Assembly (NCBI GenBank): GCA_964596165.1
Contig: CAZQTW010000025.1
Span: forward strand, 12,907 to 76,906
DNA from: CAYUQT01 sp964596165
Lineage (GTDB): Bacteria > Planctomycetota > Phycisphaerae > UBA1845 > JAFGLZ01
Length of the DNA stretch: 64,000 nt
Reading direction: 5' to 3'
Part shown: in pieces, positions 8,210 through 16,863 of the stretch
Layout of the letters: each line of letters opens with the position of its first letter
How positions within the stretch are numbered: position 1 is the stretch's first letter
Position numbers and translations under genes: made by a program
The notes under the pieces: model-generated
Told to the model about the DNA's origin: nothing
Database searches by the model: none
The model's input: only the letters and a program-made list of their open reading frames with translations

Positions 8210-9544
8210 CTAACCCAGAAACGCCCCTTGATCCCGGAGAATTCGCTGGACCTTGGCGATTTCGACGTCGCGCGGTCGGCAACGATCCTTTGCGGAGACG
8301 GCCGCCGCCACGCCGGCCGCGTGTCCGGTCGTGAAACAGTTCGGAATCAGCCGAACGACGTCGGTCATCTGCTTATCGAACGAGATGCAGCGTCCCGCCG
8401 CCAGGAGATTCTGCACGTTCCTCGGCAACAGCGCGCCGTAGGGTACCTGCCACGGCCCGTTGCAGCCGAGCCTCGCGCCGTCGCCTCCCGTCACGCCGCC
8501 GACGGCCACCACGTCGGGGAATGTCTTTCCGGCACGGTGGTCCTCATGCGTGATTGAGCCGACTCCCTTGAGCACCCGCGTGATTCGGACGCCGAGCTGG
8601 GGCGCGGTTTCCATCAGATAGACCTGCTCGTATCCCGGCGTTTGGCGGATGGCCTGGACCGCCTTCCAGATCTGCTTGCGGTGGGCCAGTTCGAGGCGCG
8701 ACAGGGCGGTCACGTCGAGCCCGTCGGCGTCGGGACCGTGCATGTTGACCCAGTTGACGCCGTCGATGGGGGTGATGTGGCCGAGCCCCTTGGGAGGCTT
8801 ACTCGGCGCCTTGGCCCGGTCGACGCGATCGAGATTCCCGATGCGGCAGGGCAATCCGATGTGGTAGATCCGGCGTTCGTGCTCGGCCCCTGCGGCCCCG
8901 CACACATCGCCGTCACCCGTGGCGTCGACGACGACGTCGGCGAGGATTGCCTGACGTCCGGATTTACTCTCGAAGACGGCCCCTTTGATCGTGTCGCCGT
9001 CCATGATGGCGTCCACGCCCCAACAATGCAGCAGCACGTCGACGCCGGCCTCCGTCACCATTTCCACCATGACGTACTTCAGGGCCTCGGCGTCCACGGT
9101 CGGGTCTTTGCCGGGTCCGCGATTGCAGATCCCACGGTCGAGTTTCTCGAGCCGCTGGATCATCTCCTCGCCGATGCCGCGGCTGACCTGGGTCTTGCCG
9201 TTGGCCAGATGGCCGATCACCAGTAGGACGAGTCCGCCGGTCCACAACCCGCCGAAGTGCCCGTACCGCTCGACGAGCACGACCGTGCTTCCGCACCGCC
9301 GCGCGGCGATCGCGGCGCTCACGCCGGCCGGCCCGCCTCCGACGACCAGCACCTCGGTCCGCCGGAGAATCGGCAACTCGCGCTGCGGCTGGATCACTTT
9401 TCCGTTGACGATGCCGGCCGCGGGTCCGACGCCCCTGGTGTCGGCGGCCGCCGGATTCGACAGGTATAGCGATCCGAGGCCTGCGCCGATTCCGGAACCG
9501 CCCAATGCACGCATCCAGTCCCGCCGTGAGAGTCCGTCGCTCAT
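8210..9544 (-). CDS. Tat-exported FAD-dependent oxidoreductase
   Basis: 444 residues. It opens with a twin-arginine signal (SRRDWMRALGGSG), so the flavin is probably loaded in the cytoplasm and the folded protein exported. The FAD-binding Rossmann motif VLVVGGGPAGVSAAIAARR is followed by the glycine-rich FGGLWTGG, typical of the FAD_oxidored family (often labelled xanthan lyase-like in planctomycetes, without proven function). Later segments DVVVDATGDGDVCGAAGAE and the C-terminal ATG-type loop GHAAGVAAAVSA complete the fold. The substrate is unknown. The downstream polyferredoxin could accept its electrons. A second family member lies at 36264-37724. Confidence 0.88.
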   Translation of the reverse strand: MSDGLSRRDWMRALGGSGIGAGLGSLYLSNPAAADTRGVGPAAGIVNGKVIQPQRELPILRRTEVLVVGGGPAGVSAAIAARRCGSTVVLVERYGHFGGLWTGGLVLLVIGHLANGKTQVSRGIGEEMIQRLEKLDRGICNRGPGKDPTVDAEALKYVMVEMVTEAGVDVLLHCWGVDAIMDGDTIKGAVFESKSGRQAILADVVVDATGDGDVCGAAGAEHERRIYHIGLPCRIGNLDRVDRAKAPSKPPKGLGHITPIDGVNWVNMHGPDADGLDVTALSRLELAHRKQIWKAVQAIRQTPGYEQVYLMETAPQLGVRITRVLKGVGSITHEDHRAGKTFPDVVAVGGVTGGDGARLGCNGPWQVPYGALLPRNVQNLLAAGRCISFDKQMTDVVRLIPNCFTTGHAAGVAAAVSAKDRCRPRDVEIAKVQRILRDQGAFLG

Positions 9545-9795
9545 TGCGGTCTCCTTCGTGAAAACACTCCCCGTCCGAGGCAGACGGCTTCATCGTAACT
9601 GTGGGAAGCGAAGGCGTCCATTCGGCGATTTTCTGGGAAGCCCAGGCCGGCGACAGGCGTCATCGGGGGAACGTATTTGATGTGAGTTTGTGCTTACGAT
9701 TCCGGTGATATGATAGGGGCGGTGGGCTCGTGCCCACGGGGCGTGCCTTTGGACGAAGGCCGATGTCGTCGTGCCTCGCGCGGAGACCTTGTGGC
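9545..9795. other. Spacer upstream of the zinc-ribbon gene
   Basis: This is the divergent region between the FAD oxidoreductase and the zinc-ribbon gene. An AT-richer stretch with GATATGATAG at about 9706-9715 may hold a -10 element, but no -35 with good spacing was found. Nothing else is recognised. Confidence 0.35.
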
Positions 9796-11142
9796 ATGAC
9801 CTGGGTTGGGATTTTCGGCCTTGTGTTTCTGTTGATCGGCCTGGCGTGCCTGCGGTTCGGGTTGTGGCCCGCGCGACTCGGATCGGACCCGCACTGTGCG
9901 GAATGCAACTATAACCTCACCGGGCTGACCAGTAATCGCTGTCCTGAATGCGGCACGTTCTTGGCGCCGGACGCCGTTCGAAGGGGACGCCGTCATCGGC
10001 GAACGCCGCTTGCGGTGGTCGGCGCACTGTCGATCATCACCGGTGTGTCCGTTCTAGGCACATTCGGCTACGCGGCCTCTGCAAATGTGAAGTGGCAGCA
10101 GTACTACCCAACATGGTGGCTCTTGAGGGAACTGCGGCCGGGATCGCCCGAGACGAACCGGAAGGCCTGGTTCGAGTTGAACCGCCGGCGGATCGCCGGC
10201 GGCCTCAGCGCATCGCAGCAGTCGCAGTTGGCCGACCTGTGCCTGGAGTATCCGAAGCCCGGGGCCGATTGGATGGTCCTGCAGGGGATGACGCGATTCC
10301 TCCTGGACGGCTATCGACGCGGCTTGCTGTCGCCCGCGCAACAAGCAACGTTTCACAGGCGGATGGCGCACATTGAGCTTCAAGCTCGGCCATGGATCGC
10401 CCAGGGCGGGACGCTTCCCTTCGAGTACACGGTGAGGCAGTTTCTGATGGGGCCCGAAAACCTGGGCAAGGATCTGTGGTTCCGTTTGAGCGAGATCGTC
10501 GTGCTTGTCGACGACAAGCCGGTCGAGGTCTCGGGGCTGTCGGGGCTAACGCAGGCATTTCCGGGCGGGCCCCGGAGCCGTTGGCACAAGCGGCTCTCGT
10601 GCGGCGAGCTGGCGGTGGGGTCACACGTCCTGGCCGTTCAGGCGACGCACGCGGTCTTCTACGGCACCCCGCCCCAGGAGAATAAGAGCGTGCTTTGTCT
10701 CGAAGAGGTCGTACGCCGCGAGGCGAAGTTCGAGATCCGGCCGGACGACGGGTCGGGCGGGGTGACCTATGTGAGCGACCCGGCATTGCGCGATACGCTG
10801 TCGAGATCGATCTCCGTGGCGTGCTGGCAGCCGAGATGGCACCGGCCGAAAGACGAGTTCGCGCCGCAGTTCACGATCACCACGACGCCGCTGCCGATGG
10901 ATGTCGCGTTCCGGGTTCTGTTTCGGGTCCGGGGCAAGGAGTTCGAGGCGGATCCGGTCTGTATCCACCGCGGCAGATCGTACTCCGGTCCTCATCGTTC
11001 GCCGGGCTGTCAACACCCCGTCCCCAAGTCCGTCGACGTGATCCTCCGCAGCAGCAAAGAGGTCGCCCTCGATACGTTCGACATCTTCGAGATCTGGCAG
11101 GGTGAGCTGGTCTTCAATAGTGTGCCTGTGAAGGTCGACTAG
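9796..11142 (+). CDS. Planctomycete-type zinc-ribbon membrane protein, function unknown
   Basis: 448 residues from ATG 9796. The N-terminal helix (TWVGIFGLVFLLIGLACL) is followed by a zinc ribbon (CAECNYNLTGL...RCPECG), then a second hydrophobic segment (LAVVGALSIITGVSVLGTFGY). The remaining 370 residues look like an extracytoplasmic domain rich in beta strands. The ribbon pattern C-x2-C-x-Y-x-L-x-G-L...CPxCG recurs in many proteins of Phycisphaerae-like planctomycetes; two more occur here (12083 and 30100). I recognise no catalytic motif. The open frame extends upstream to 9730, but the sequence before the chosen start is not protein-like. Confidence 0.75.
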   Translation: MTWVGIFGLVFLLIGLACLRFGLWPARLGSDPHCAECNYNLTGLTSNRCPECGTFLAPDAVRRGRRHRRTPLAVVGALSIITGVSVLGTFGYAASANVKWQQYYPTWWLLRELRPGSPETNRKAWFELNRRRIAGGLSASQQSQLADLCLEYPKPGADWMVLQGMTRFLLDGYRRGLLSPAQQATFHRRMAHIELQARPWIAQGGTLPFEYTVRQFLMGPENLGKDLWFRLSEIVVLVDDKPVEVSGLSGLTQAFPGGPRSRWHKRLSCGELAVGSHVLAVQATHAVFYGTPPQENKSVLCLEEVVRREAKFEIRPDDGSGGVTYVSDPALRDTLSRSISVACWQPRWHRPKDEFAPQFTITTTPLPMDVAFRVLFRVRGKEFEADPVCIHRGRSYSGPHRSPGCQHPVPKSVDVILRSSKEVALDTFDIFEIWQGELVFNSVPVKVD

Positions 11143-11214
11143 ACGGCACAAACTCGCTGTGACCGGGTCTCTTGGGCACGCTTTGGCGACCGTTACGCCG
11201 ATTCGTTCCCGTGG

Positions 11215-11613
11215 TCATTCCTGAAGCTGAGGGCCGAGGTAGACCTCAACGGCCGCGACAAAGGATGCTGCCCTTTCGATTGCGGTCGATGCTTCCTCGC
11301 ACGTCGGCTCGGATAGATCCGCGTAGTCAATTTCGAGCCGCAGATCGAACGCCTTGTGGAGGGCCGCGGACATCTCTTTCGGGAACACGCCGGTTCGAAT
11401 GAACTCGCGATCGAAAAACGACAGCGCTCCCTGATGCTTGCGGGTTGGAATGCCCTTGAGGTTGGCCAGAGCGAGGACCGCGTAGAACATGGCATAGTAG
11501 CTTCGGTTGATGATGCTCCTATTTGAAGCGCCGGCCTTATCCGATCAACGCGCATCTTCGATGCTGTCTCGCGCCAGGTTCAACCGCCACCGACAGATGT
11601 CCTTCGAGGTCAT
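11215..11613 (-). pseudogene. HEPN-domain protein of an MNT-HEPN pair, interrupted by an in-frame TGA
   Basis: The frame begins MTSKDICRWRLNLARDSIEDAR, meets TGA at 11545-11547, and continues in the same frame through SNRSIINRSYYAMFYAVLAL to the end at 11215. Both parts fit a HEPN domain (the NRSYYAMFYAV motif is typical), so one nonsense change appears to have broken an otherwise intact gene of about 132 codons. Its ATG overlaps the stop of the upstream nucleotidyltransferase gene in an ATGA junction. In intact modules HEPN is an RNase toxin that MNT keeps inactive. Reinitiation at the internal ATG (11490) could give a 91-residue fragment. Confidence 0.75.
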
Positions 11614-11933
11614 ATGGGGATTCCCTCGCGTCGGACTTCTCTTACCAATAGCGAAGCGTCCTCCAACCCGTTCTCCAACTCCTGCCGGCCTACGATGATT
11701 GTCTGGAAGACCGTGCCGTGTTCGAAGGCGACTTCCCATGCCGCGTCCCGCACGACCTCACGCACGTCCCGGTCCGACCGCTCGACCTCCACGAAGAAAT
11801 CGTAGTCGGATTCCGGACCGGCTTCTCCGCGGGCCCGGGAGCCAAACAGTGCCAGTGCAACAAGCGGCACGCGCTCCTTCAGCCGGCGTTTGAACTCGGC
11901 ACAGATTTCCAAATCGTCGGTTTGCAGAGCCAT
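11610..11933 (-). CDS. MNT-type nucleotidyltransferase (antitoxin of an MNT-HEPN pair)
   Basis: 107 residues from ATG 11931-11933, preceded by GGGGA. The minimal nucleotidyltransferase motif is complete: GSRARGEAGPESDYDFFVE, which is GS followed by D-x-D. Proteins of this type neutralise HEPN toxins, in the best-studied cases by AMP-adding modification. A TTG at 11948 would add five residues. The stop overlaps the HEPN start by four bases, so the two were translationally coupled. The nucleotidyltransferase is intact while its partner is broken, the arrangement expected if the toxin was lost first. Confidence 0.85.
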   Translation of the reverse strand: MALQTDDLEICAEFKRRLKERVPLVALALFGSRARGEAGPESDYDFFVEVERSDRDVREVVRDAAWEVAFEHGTVFQTIIVGRQELENGLEDASLLVREVRREGIPI

Positions 11934-12082
11934 GATCCGAATCCCCAACAGAATCCTACGTTTCTATTCTGCCCGTTCCTGACGACCGGAGCAATCAAGA
12001 ACCCGCGACGCGAGGATCAGACCCACCAGAATCGATGTCTTGCTTGAGTGGGAATATCGTATCAGAATCGGAAATCGAGATC

Positions 12083-12934
12083 ATGGACCAGAATCCCCAG
12101 CCTCGATCAGTATCCGACCCAATCGACTCGGAATTGCATTGCCCCACCTGCGACTACAACCTCGCCGGTTTGACCGTCAGTCGGTGTCCCGAGTGCGGCA
12201 CGGCCTTTGATTTGAGTGAGCTGCGCGCCAATTCCGCCGACCACCCACGGCCAATCCCAGTGTGGGACGATCGTGCAAACGTGAACAGAGTTACCGCATT
12301 CTTCCGCACCTGTTTTGCCACATGGTTTACCCCTGGGCACTTCGCCAGCCAATTCCCACGGTCGTACGACGCTCGGTCCGCAGCCCGATTTCGACTGCTC
12401 TGCTCAGTGGTTGCCGTGGGATTGCTCTGGCTGTCGGCGTGCATCGTCCTACTGATCGCGACCCTGGGAAAGTATGTCCCGCAGATCATCATTGCCAATG
12501 CCATCGTCGTCGTACCGGGTGTTCTAGTAGGGGTGGCCGTGTGCGAGCTAATCGCGACAACGATCTTCGCCAAGTGGGTTGAGCTACGGGGCACGGGGAC
12601 TTCGGCGGGTCGTCCTGATGCCCTGTGGACTCACTGGCGTGGTCTTGTCGGTTTCTACCGAAGCTTTCTCATCCTGAGCGCGGTTACGTTCGGATCTGCA
12701 ATGTTTGTCCAAATCTCCCGACCGTCATCATACCTGTCTCTTCCGAGCACCATCCTGGGAATGGCGGTATTGGTATGGTGGTACTCTGCATTGGTCAGGG
12801 CGATTGCAGTCCGAACAGTGCCTACGGCAAAGCGGCTTGTTGCATTCACTATGATTCCTTTGATCGCACTAGGCACCGCAGCCCTCGGAGGCGTCGTATC
12901 CGCCCTATTCTCCGGTTGTATCCAAGGCATCTGA
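12083..12934 (+). CDS. Zinc-ribbon multi-span membrane protein, function unknown
   Basis: 283 residues from ATG 12083 (an upstream ATG at 12035 would add 16). The N-terminal zinc ribbon CPTCDYNLAGL...RCPECGTAFDL is of the planctomycete type. It is followed by a soluble linker and about five to six hydrophobic helices, a Yip1-like layout. The extra cytoplasmic segment FFRTCFATWFTPGHFASQF precedes the first helix. No enzyme motif is seen. It stands alone beyond the MNT-HEPN pair. Confidence 0.7.
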   Translation: MDQNPQPRSVSDPIDSELHCPTCDYNLAGLTVSRCPECGTAFDLSELRANSADHPRPIPVWDDRANVNRVTAFFRTCFATWFTPGHFASQFPRSYDARSAARFRLLCSVVAVGLLWLSACIVLLIATLGKYVPQIIIANAIVVVPGVLVGVAVCELIATTIFAKWVELRGTGTSAGRPDALWTHWRGLVGFYRSFLILSAVTFGSAMFVQISRPSSYLSLPSTILGMAVLVWWYSALVRAIAVRTVPTAKRLVAFTMIPLIALGTAALGGVVSALFSGCIQGI

Positions 12935-13405
12935 GAGGCGCAAGGCGTGTCAAGGCGTGCACCGCACGCTTCGGACGCGCCGGGTGCGTGAGAATTCTGG
13001 TGGGAGTCGTCTGCCCTGAAAGGGCGCAAGATGGGCGAAGCGGCAAACCCCCGTCATTCTCTTGCCCTTTCAGGGCTCAAAGGACTTGGGGTGCATACTT
13101 TCCGGGGGCTCTGCGCCCGGCTACTCTCTTGTGGCCCTTCAGGCCAAACGGCATCTCGGTTCGTCCGCCCAGTGCAACGCCGCCCAATCTGCCATGCACG
13201 CCACGGACGCACGCTCTCTCTCCGGGTCGTCCTTGACACCATTGCCGTCGGTACCGAAGATTCAGGTTACATGGCTTGTGTAGGTCCTTGGTGAGCCGAG
13301 AGGGTTTTCGACCGGCCGATCCAGCAGAACGTGGTGTGTCATGGCGTGTGTGGCACGCCGCGGACGCACCTCTGCTGGCGATCAGCCGATCGGGCGGAGG
13401 AGATC
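12935..13405. repeat. Repeat-rich spacer with small palindromes
   Basis: There is no gene in these 471 bases. Two short palindromes are reverse complements of each other: GCCCTGAAAGGGC (13013-13025) and GCCCTTTCAGGGC (13064-13076). TGGCC-CTTCA-GGCCA follows at 13132-13146. Related GCGTG/CACGC words near 12950-13000 and 13330-13375 suggest a diverged longer repeat framing the spacer. Confidence 0.55.
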
Positions 13406-14989
13406 ATGAGTACCGACCGACGCTCTTCGTCCGTTTGTGACTGCTGCATGAGCCGCCGTCGATTCCTGGCCGCCGGTTGCGGGCTCTGCGCCGGCTCTCT
13501 TGCCGGGATTACCCTGGCGGCCGACGAGGCGGGTAACTCGGCCGAAGGAGCGGGTGGAAAACGTCCGCGAGTCCGGCTCATCTTCGCCTGCTTCGCGCTC
13601 AAACAGGACCGACCCACGTGGCCCCACATCGGGTACGACTTCGCGGGCGACATCGAGCGGGTGACGTCGGTCCTGACGCAGCAATGCCCGCACGTGGAGT
13701 TCGTTCCCACGGTCGTCAACAGCCCCGAGCAGGCCCAGAAGCTCATTGCCGCCGACCGCTCGGATCGCATCGACGGCTATGTGGTCTACCACATGAACAA
13801 CTGGATACAGGTGATGCAGGTCGTCGTGGGGTCCGGCAAGCCGACGCTCATCGCCGACTTCTCTTTTGCGGGCAGCGGCGGGTTTTTGGTCTACACGGCC
13901 GGCCTGCGCCGAAAGCACACGAACTTCTCGGTGGTCGCCTCATCGAAGATCGAAGACCTAGCCGCCTCGGCGACATGTTTCGAGGTCCTGGGCAAGGGCG
14001 GCTCGGTCGCCGACTTCGTCTCCGCGTGCGACCGCGTGCGGCGCGAAAAGACCCCCGCCTGCGACACCGCCGCGTGCAAGGACGATCCGCTCAAAGTGGC
14101 CGACATGGGGCAATGCCTGGAGGTGATGAAGCGGGCCAAGCTGGTGACCGTCGGCGGGAAGATGCGGGACGTCGCCAAGGAGATCAAGCAGCACCTGGGC
14201 ATCGAGGTGATACCGATCGACTTCAAGGAACTCGTCGCGGCCTACGAGAAGGCCGACGAGGACAAGTCGCGGGAACTCGCGGGCCGGTGGAAATCCGGCG
14301 CCCGCAGTGTCACGCTTGACGATCCCGACGGGACACTGCTCAAGTCGGCCAGGCAATACCTGGCCCAGCAGGCCGTCCTTGCCAAGTATCAGGCCGAGGC
14401 GATCACGATCAACTGCCTCGGCGGTTTCTACGGAGGGCACCTGACGTCATACCCCTGTCTGGGATTCGTCGAATTGCTGGATGCCGGTCTGGTGGGGGCC
14501 TGCGAGGCCGATCTGCTGTCGACCGCCACGATGATCGCGATGAAGCATCTCGTGGGGCGCCCCGGATACATCTCCGATCCGGTGCTGGACACCTCCAAGC
14601 GGCAGATCATCTACGCCCACTGCGTCGCCTCGACCAAGGTGTTCGGTCCGGCCGGCGGGTCCAATCCCTACGAGATCCTGACGCATTCCGAGGACCGTCG
14701 CGGCGCGTCGGTTCGCTCGTTCCTTCCCTTGGGATACATGACCTCGACGATGGAGATCCATCCGGGCCGACAGGAGATTCTGTTTCACCGCGCCAAGGCC
14801 GTGGACAACATCGTCATCGACCGCGCGTGCCGAACCAAGCTCGCCGGCGAGGTCGTCGGCGACATGGAGAAGCTCTTGACGTTCTGGGATCTGTACGGCT
14901 GGCACCGCGTCACGTTCTACGGCGACCTGCGGGAGCCGGTGAAGGAACTGGCGGCGGCCCTGAAGTTCAAGTTCGTCGAAGAGGCATGA
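13406..14989 (+). CDS. Tat-exported L-fucose/L-arabinose isomerase-fold protein
   Basis: 527 residues from ATG 13406, with GGCGGAGGAG just upstream. A cysteine-rich leader and twin-arginine signal (MSRRRFLAAGCG) precede the mature part. The two-domain sequence resembles the L-fucose/L-arabinose isomerase superfamily: an N-terminal region of Rossmann-like repeats, then KLVTVGGKMRDVAKEIKQHLG, and a C-terminal half with AITINCLGGFYGG, CEADLLSTATM and a long segment through SVRSFLPLGYMTSTMEI. Export by Tat is unusual for sugar isomerases, which normally work in the cytoplasm, so the true activity may differ. It sits at the start of the carbohydrate region, beside a sialidase remnant. Confidence 0.7.
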   Translation: MSTDRRSSSVCDCCMSRRRFLAAGCGLCAGSLAGITLAADEAGNSAEGAGGKRPRVRLIFACFALKQDRPTWPHIGYDFAGDIERVTSVLTQQCPHVEFVPTVVNSPEQAQKLIAADRSDRIDGYVVYHMNNWIQVMQVVVGSGKPTLIADFSFAGSGGFLVYTAGLRRKHTNFSVVASSKIEDLAASATCFEVLGKGGSVADFVSACDRVRREKTPACDTAACKDDPLKVADMGQCLEVMKRAKLVTVGGKMRDVAKEIKQHLGIEVIPIDFKELVAAYEKADEDKSRELAGRWKSGARSVTLDDPDGTLLKSARQYLAQQAVLAKYQAEAITINCLGGFYGGHLTSYPCLGFVELLDAGLVGACEADLLSTATMIAMKHLVGRPGYISDPVLDTSKRQIIYAHCVASTKVFGPAGGSNPYEILTHSEDRRGASVRSFLPLGYMTSTMEIHPGRQEILFHRAKAVDNIVIDRACRTKLAGEVVGDMEKLLTFWDLYGWHRVTFYGDLREPVKELAAALKFKFVEEA

Positions 14990-15039
14990 GGTATAGCAAG
15001 CCGCTCGACGTAATCCCGAAGGCCCACCGCGAGGGATGA

Positions 15040-15456
15040 GGAGGCGAGGAACATGACGCGGCCGAGCTTCCCAACGGCGACCTGCTCTGTGTCTTCCGCA
15101 GACGAGACCCCAAGAGTCCGGGTCGCGAAGTTCGCTGGCAGGGCCTTATGAGGAAAGAGGGCGATGGATGGATGCCCATCGCCGTCGGTCCGGCGCCTTT
15201 TCCCCACAGTGGCCACCCCGAGTTGCTGGCGACGCGCGAAGGGGTGGTGCTTCACATCGCCACCAGCGGCATCCACGGGACGAGCGACGGCGGCCAGACC
15301 TGGCACCGCGTGAACGCCCCCGGCACGAACTACTATCCGCGCGGCCTTCAGGCTCCCGATGGCCGCATCTGCATCTTCGCCCACATCGGGTCTGACGACG
15401 CCTACGGCGCCGTCGATCAGGCCATTACGATGGACACGTTTCGGTTGAAGCCGTAG
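15040..15456 (+). pseudogene. Sialidase/BNR-repeat protein, C-terminal remnant
   Basis: The frame opens after a stop at 15037-15039 and reads about 138 residues. The segment AELPNGDLLCVFRR matches the strand near the substrate site of BNR sialidases, and GTSDGGQTW is a clear Asp-box (S-x-D-x-G-x-x-W). The N-terminal two-thirds of a sialidase fold and any signal peptide are missing. The first usable ATG is only at 15148. It is most likely a decayed gene. Confidence 0.6.
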
Positions 15457-15741
15457 GGCTAGGTCGCCAGGGTTTGTGACCTTTCGGGAACGTGGCAAGA
15501 CGGGTTTCATCCGCCGCATTTTCCACAGAGCCGCCTCGCCCACCTCTGCAGGGCCGAAGGCCGTGCCAGGGTGTCGAGCCGGGATCGTGGGCATCAGCTC
15601 GCCTGGTGCAACGCGGAAAACCGCGAGGCCCGATTTTGGGCACCGGGGCGACACGCCCCGGCTCTGTCGGCGGTGGGGCGGGTTTCACCCGACGACAATC
15701 CCCACATTGTAGCGACCTGTGCCCCTGCGGGCCGAACGTGC
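15457..15741. repeat. Spacer with hairpin repeat, GACAC loop, copy 2
   Basis: The stem CCGGGGC/GCCCCGG surrounds the loop GACAC at 15643-15661 and is followed by CTCTGTC, as in copy 1 (1142-1160). A GGGCGGGTTTCACCC word nearby also has a counterpart next to copy 1. No gene is seen. Confidence 0.6.
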
Positions 15742-16839
15742 TCACTCCAGTCGACCGATGGCAATGCCGTACTCGCCCATGACGGAGTAGAGCAGATACG
15801 TCTTGCCGGCCTCCTTGAAGATGCCGGGGTCGCGGAGGGCGTTCTCCGGCTTCCGCGACAGACCGCCCTGCGAGAACTCGAGCGGAAGATTTGCCCCTTC
15901 CCATGGCCTCTCGGGACGGAGGACGTCCTCGAAGCTCGGAGCGGCCTTCCAGGTGGTCCAGTCATCTCCCAGTGTGCAGCGCGTGCGAAGGATCCGTTCG
16001 GGGCGGTGTCCGATGCAGGTGAAGTAGAACGTCAGCTCGTCACCGTTGAGGTCGATGGCTGCGTGACGGAAGCGGAATGCAACACGGCCGCTCCACGGTT
16101 TGGTCGTTGCGGAGTCCTTGCCCTCGCCTTGCGGATGTAGAGCCTGTACGGCCTGTGCTTTGTCGATCACGTCATGTCCGTTCTCGAAGGGCGCCTTGAG
16201 ATCACGGGCGCGGAAGACCCGCCCTAAACCGGTGAGGCCGTACCAACAACCCTTGTACCGGAACATGCGCAGATAAGCGGGCGCCACGATGACATTCAGC
16301 GGCGTATAGTGGATCCCGTCCTTGGACACGGCCACGGAGGTGGCTTGGCCCGGATGCTCTTCGAAGCCGGGGTGCTTCGCCTCCTTCGGTACGACACCGT
16401 GGTAATAGAGCAAGATCTCCTGATTTCGCTCGTCGACGATCACGTCGGGCGACGCGATGTGTCTGTGAAACACCCGCTGGTCGGCCAGGTGGAGGACGCC
16501 GCCGGGGTGAATCGTGTATGGGCCTTCGACGGCGTTCGCGTAGGCCATGCGGATGTACCGGCCGCGATGGTGTCCGAAGTAGAGGTAGTACTTGCCCAGG
16601 GGCTTCTTCACCCAAGGGGGCACTCGAATGAGCGAAGGACCGTTGATGTTGGAGCCGTCTTCGCCCGGGAGCATCTGCGGCGTGATGATGGGGTTTCGCG
16701 GCAGTCTGATAACGCGGAACTTGCTCGACTGAATTCGCGCGGAATCACGTGGCCCGACGGTACCCCATTCGGCGGGCGTCGCTGGGGAGGCTGCGAGAAC
16801 CCAACATGCGGCAGACACGATCCACGAGGACAGGAGCAC
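15742..16839 (-). CDS. Secreted five-bladed-propeller glycoside hydrolase (GH43-like)
   Basis: 365 residues with an N-terminal Sec signal (LLSSWIVSAACWVLAASPATPA). The sequence has the cadence of five-bladed propeller glycosidases: NPIITPQM then DGSNINGPSLI near the start, SPDVIVDERNQEILLYYHG in the middle, and NALRDPGIFKEAGKTYLLYS near the end. This resembles GH43 and GH117-like families, but I cannot place it in one or assign catalytic acids with confidence. It is 24 bases downstream of the phosphodiesterase-type gene on the same strand, so both are probably on one message. Confidence 0.7.
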   Translation of the reverse strand: MLLSSWIVSAACWVLAASPATPAEWGTVGPRDSARIQSSKFRVIRLPRNPIITPQMLPGEDGSNINGPSLIRVPPWVKKPLGKYYLYFGHHRGRYIRMAYANAVEGPYTIHPGGVLHLADQRVFHRHIASPDVIVDERNQEILLYYHGVVPKEAKHPGFEEHPGQATSVAVSKDGIHYTPLNVIVAPAYLRMFRYKGCWYGLTGLGRVFRARDLKAPFENGHDVIDKAQAVQALHPQGEGKDSATTKPWSGRVAFRFRHAAIDLNGDELTFYFTCIGHRPERILRTRCTLGDDWTTWKAAPSFEDVLRPERPWEGANLPLEFSQGGLSRKPENALRDPGIFKEAGKTYLLYSVMGEYGIAIGRLE

Positions 16840-16863
16840 GGAAAACCTCTTGGCAACAGGATC

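Noticed and set aside
11545..11547. TGA in the HEPN gene as a selenocysteine codon
   Set aside because: It is not at a catalytic place, no SECIS-like hairpin was seen, and no selenoprotein genes are nearby.
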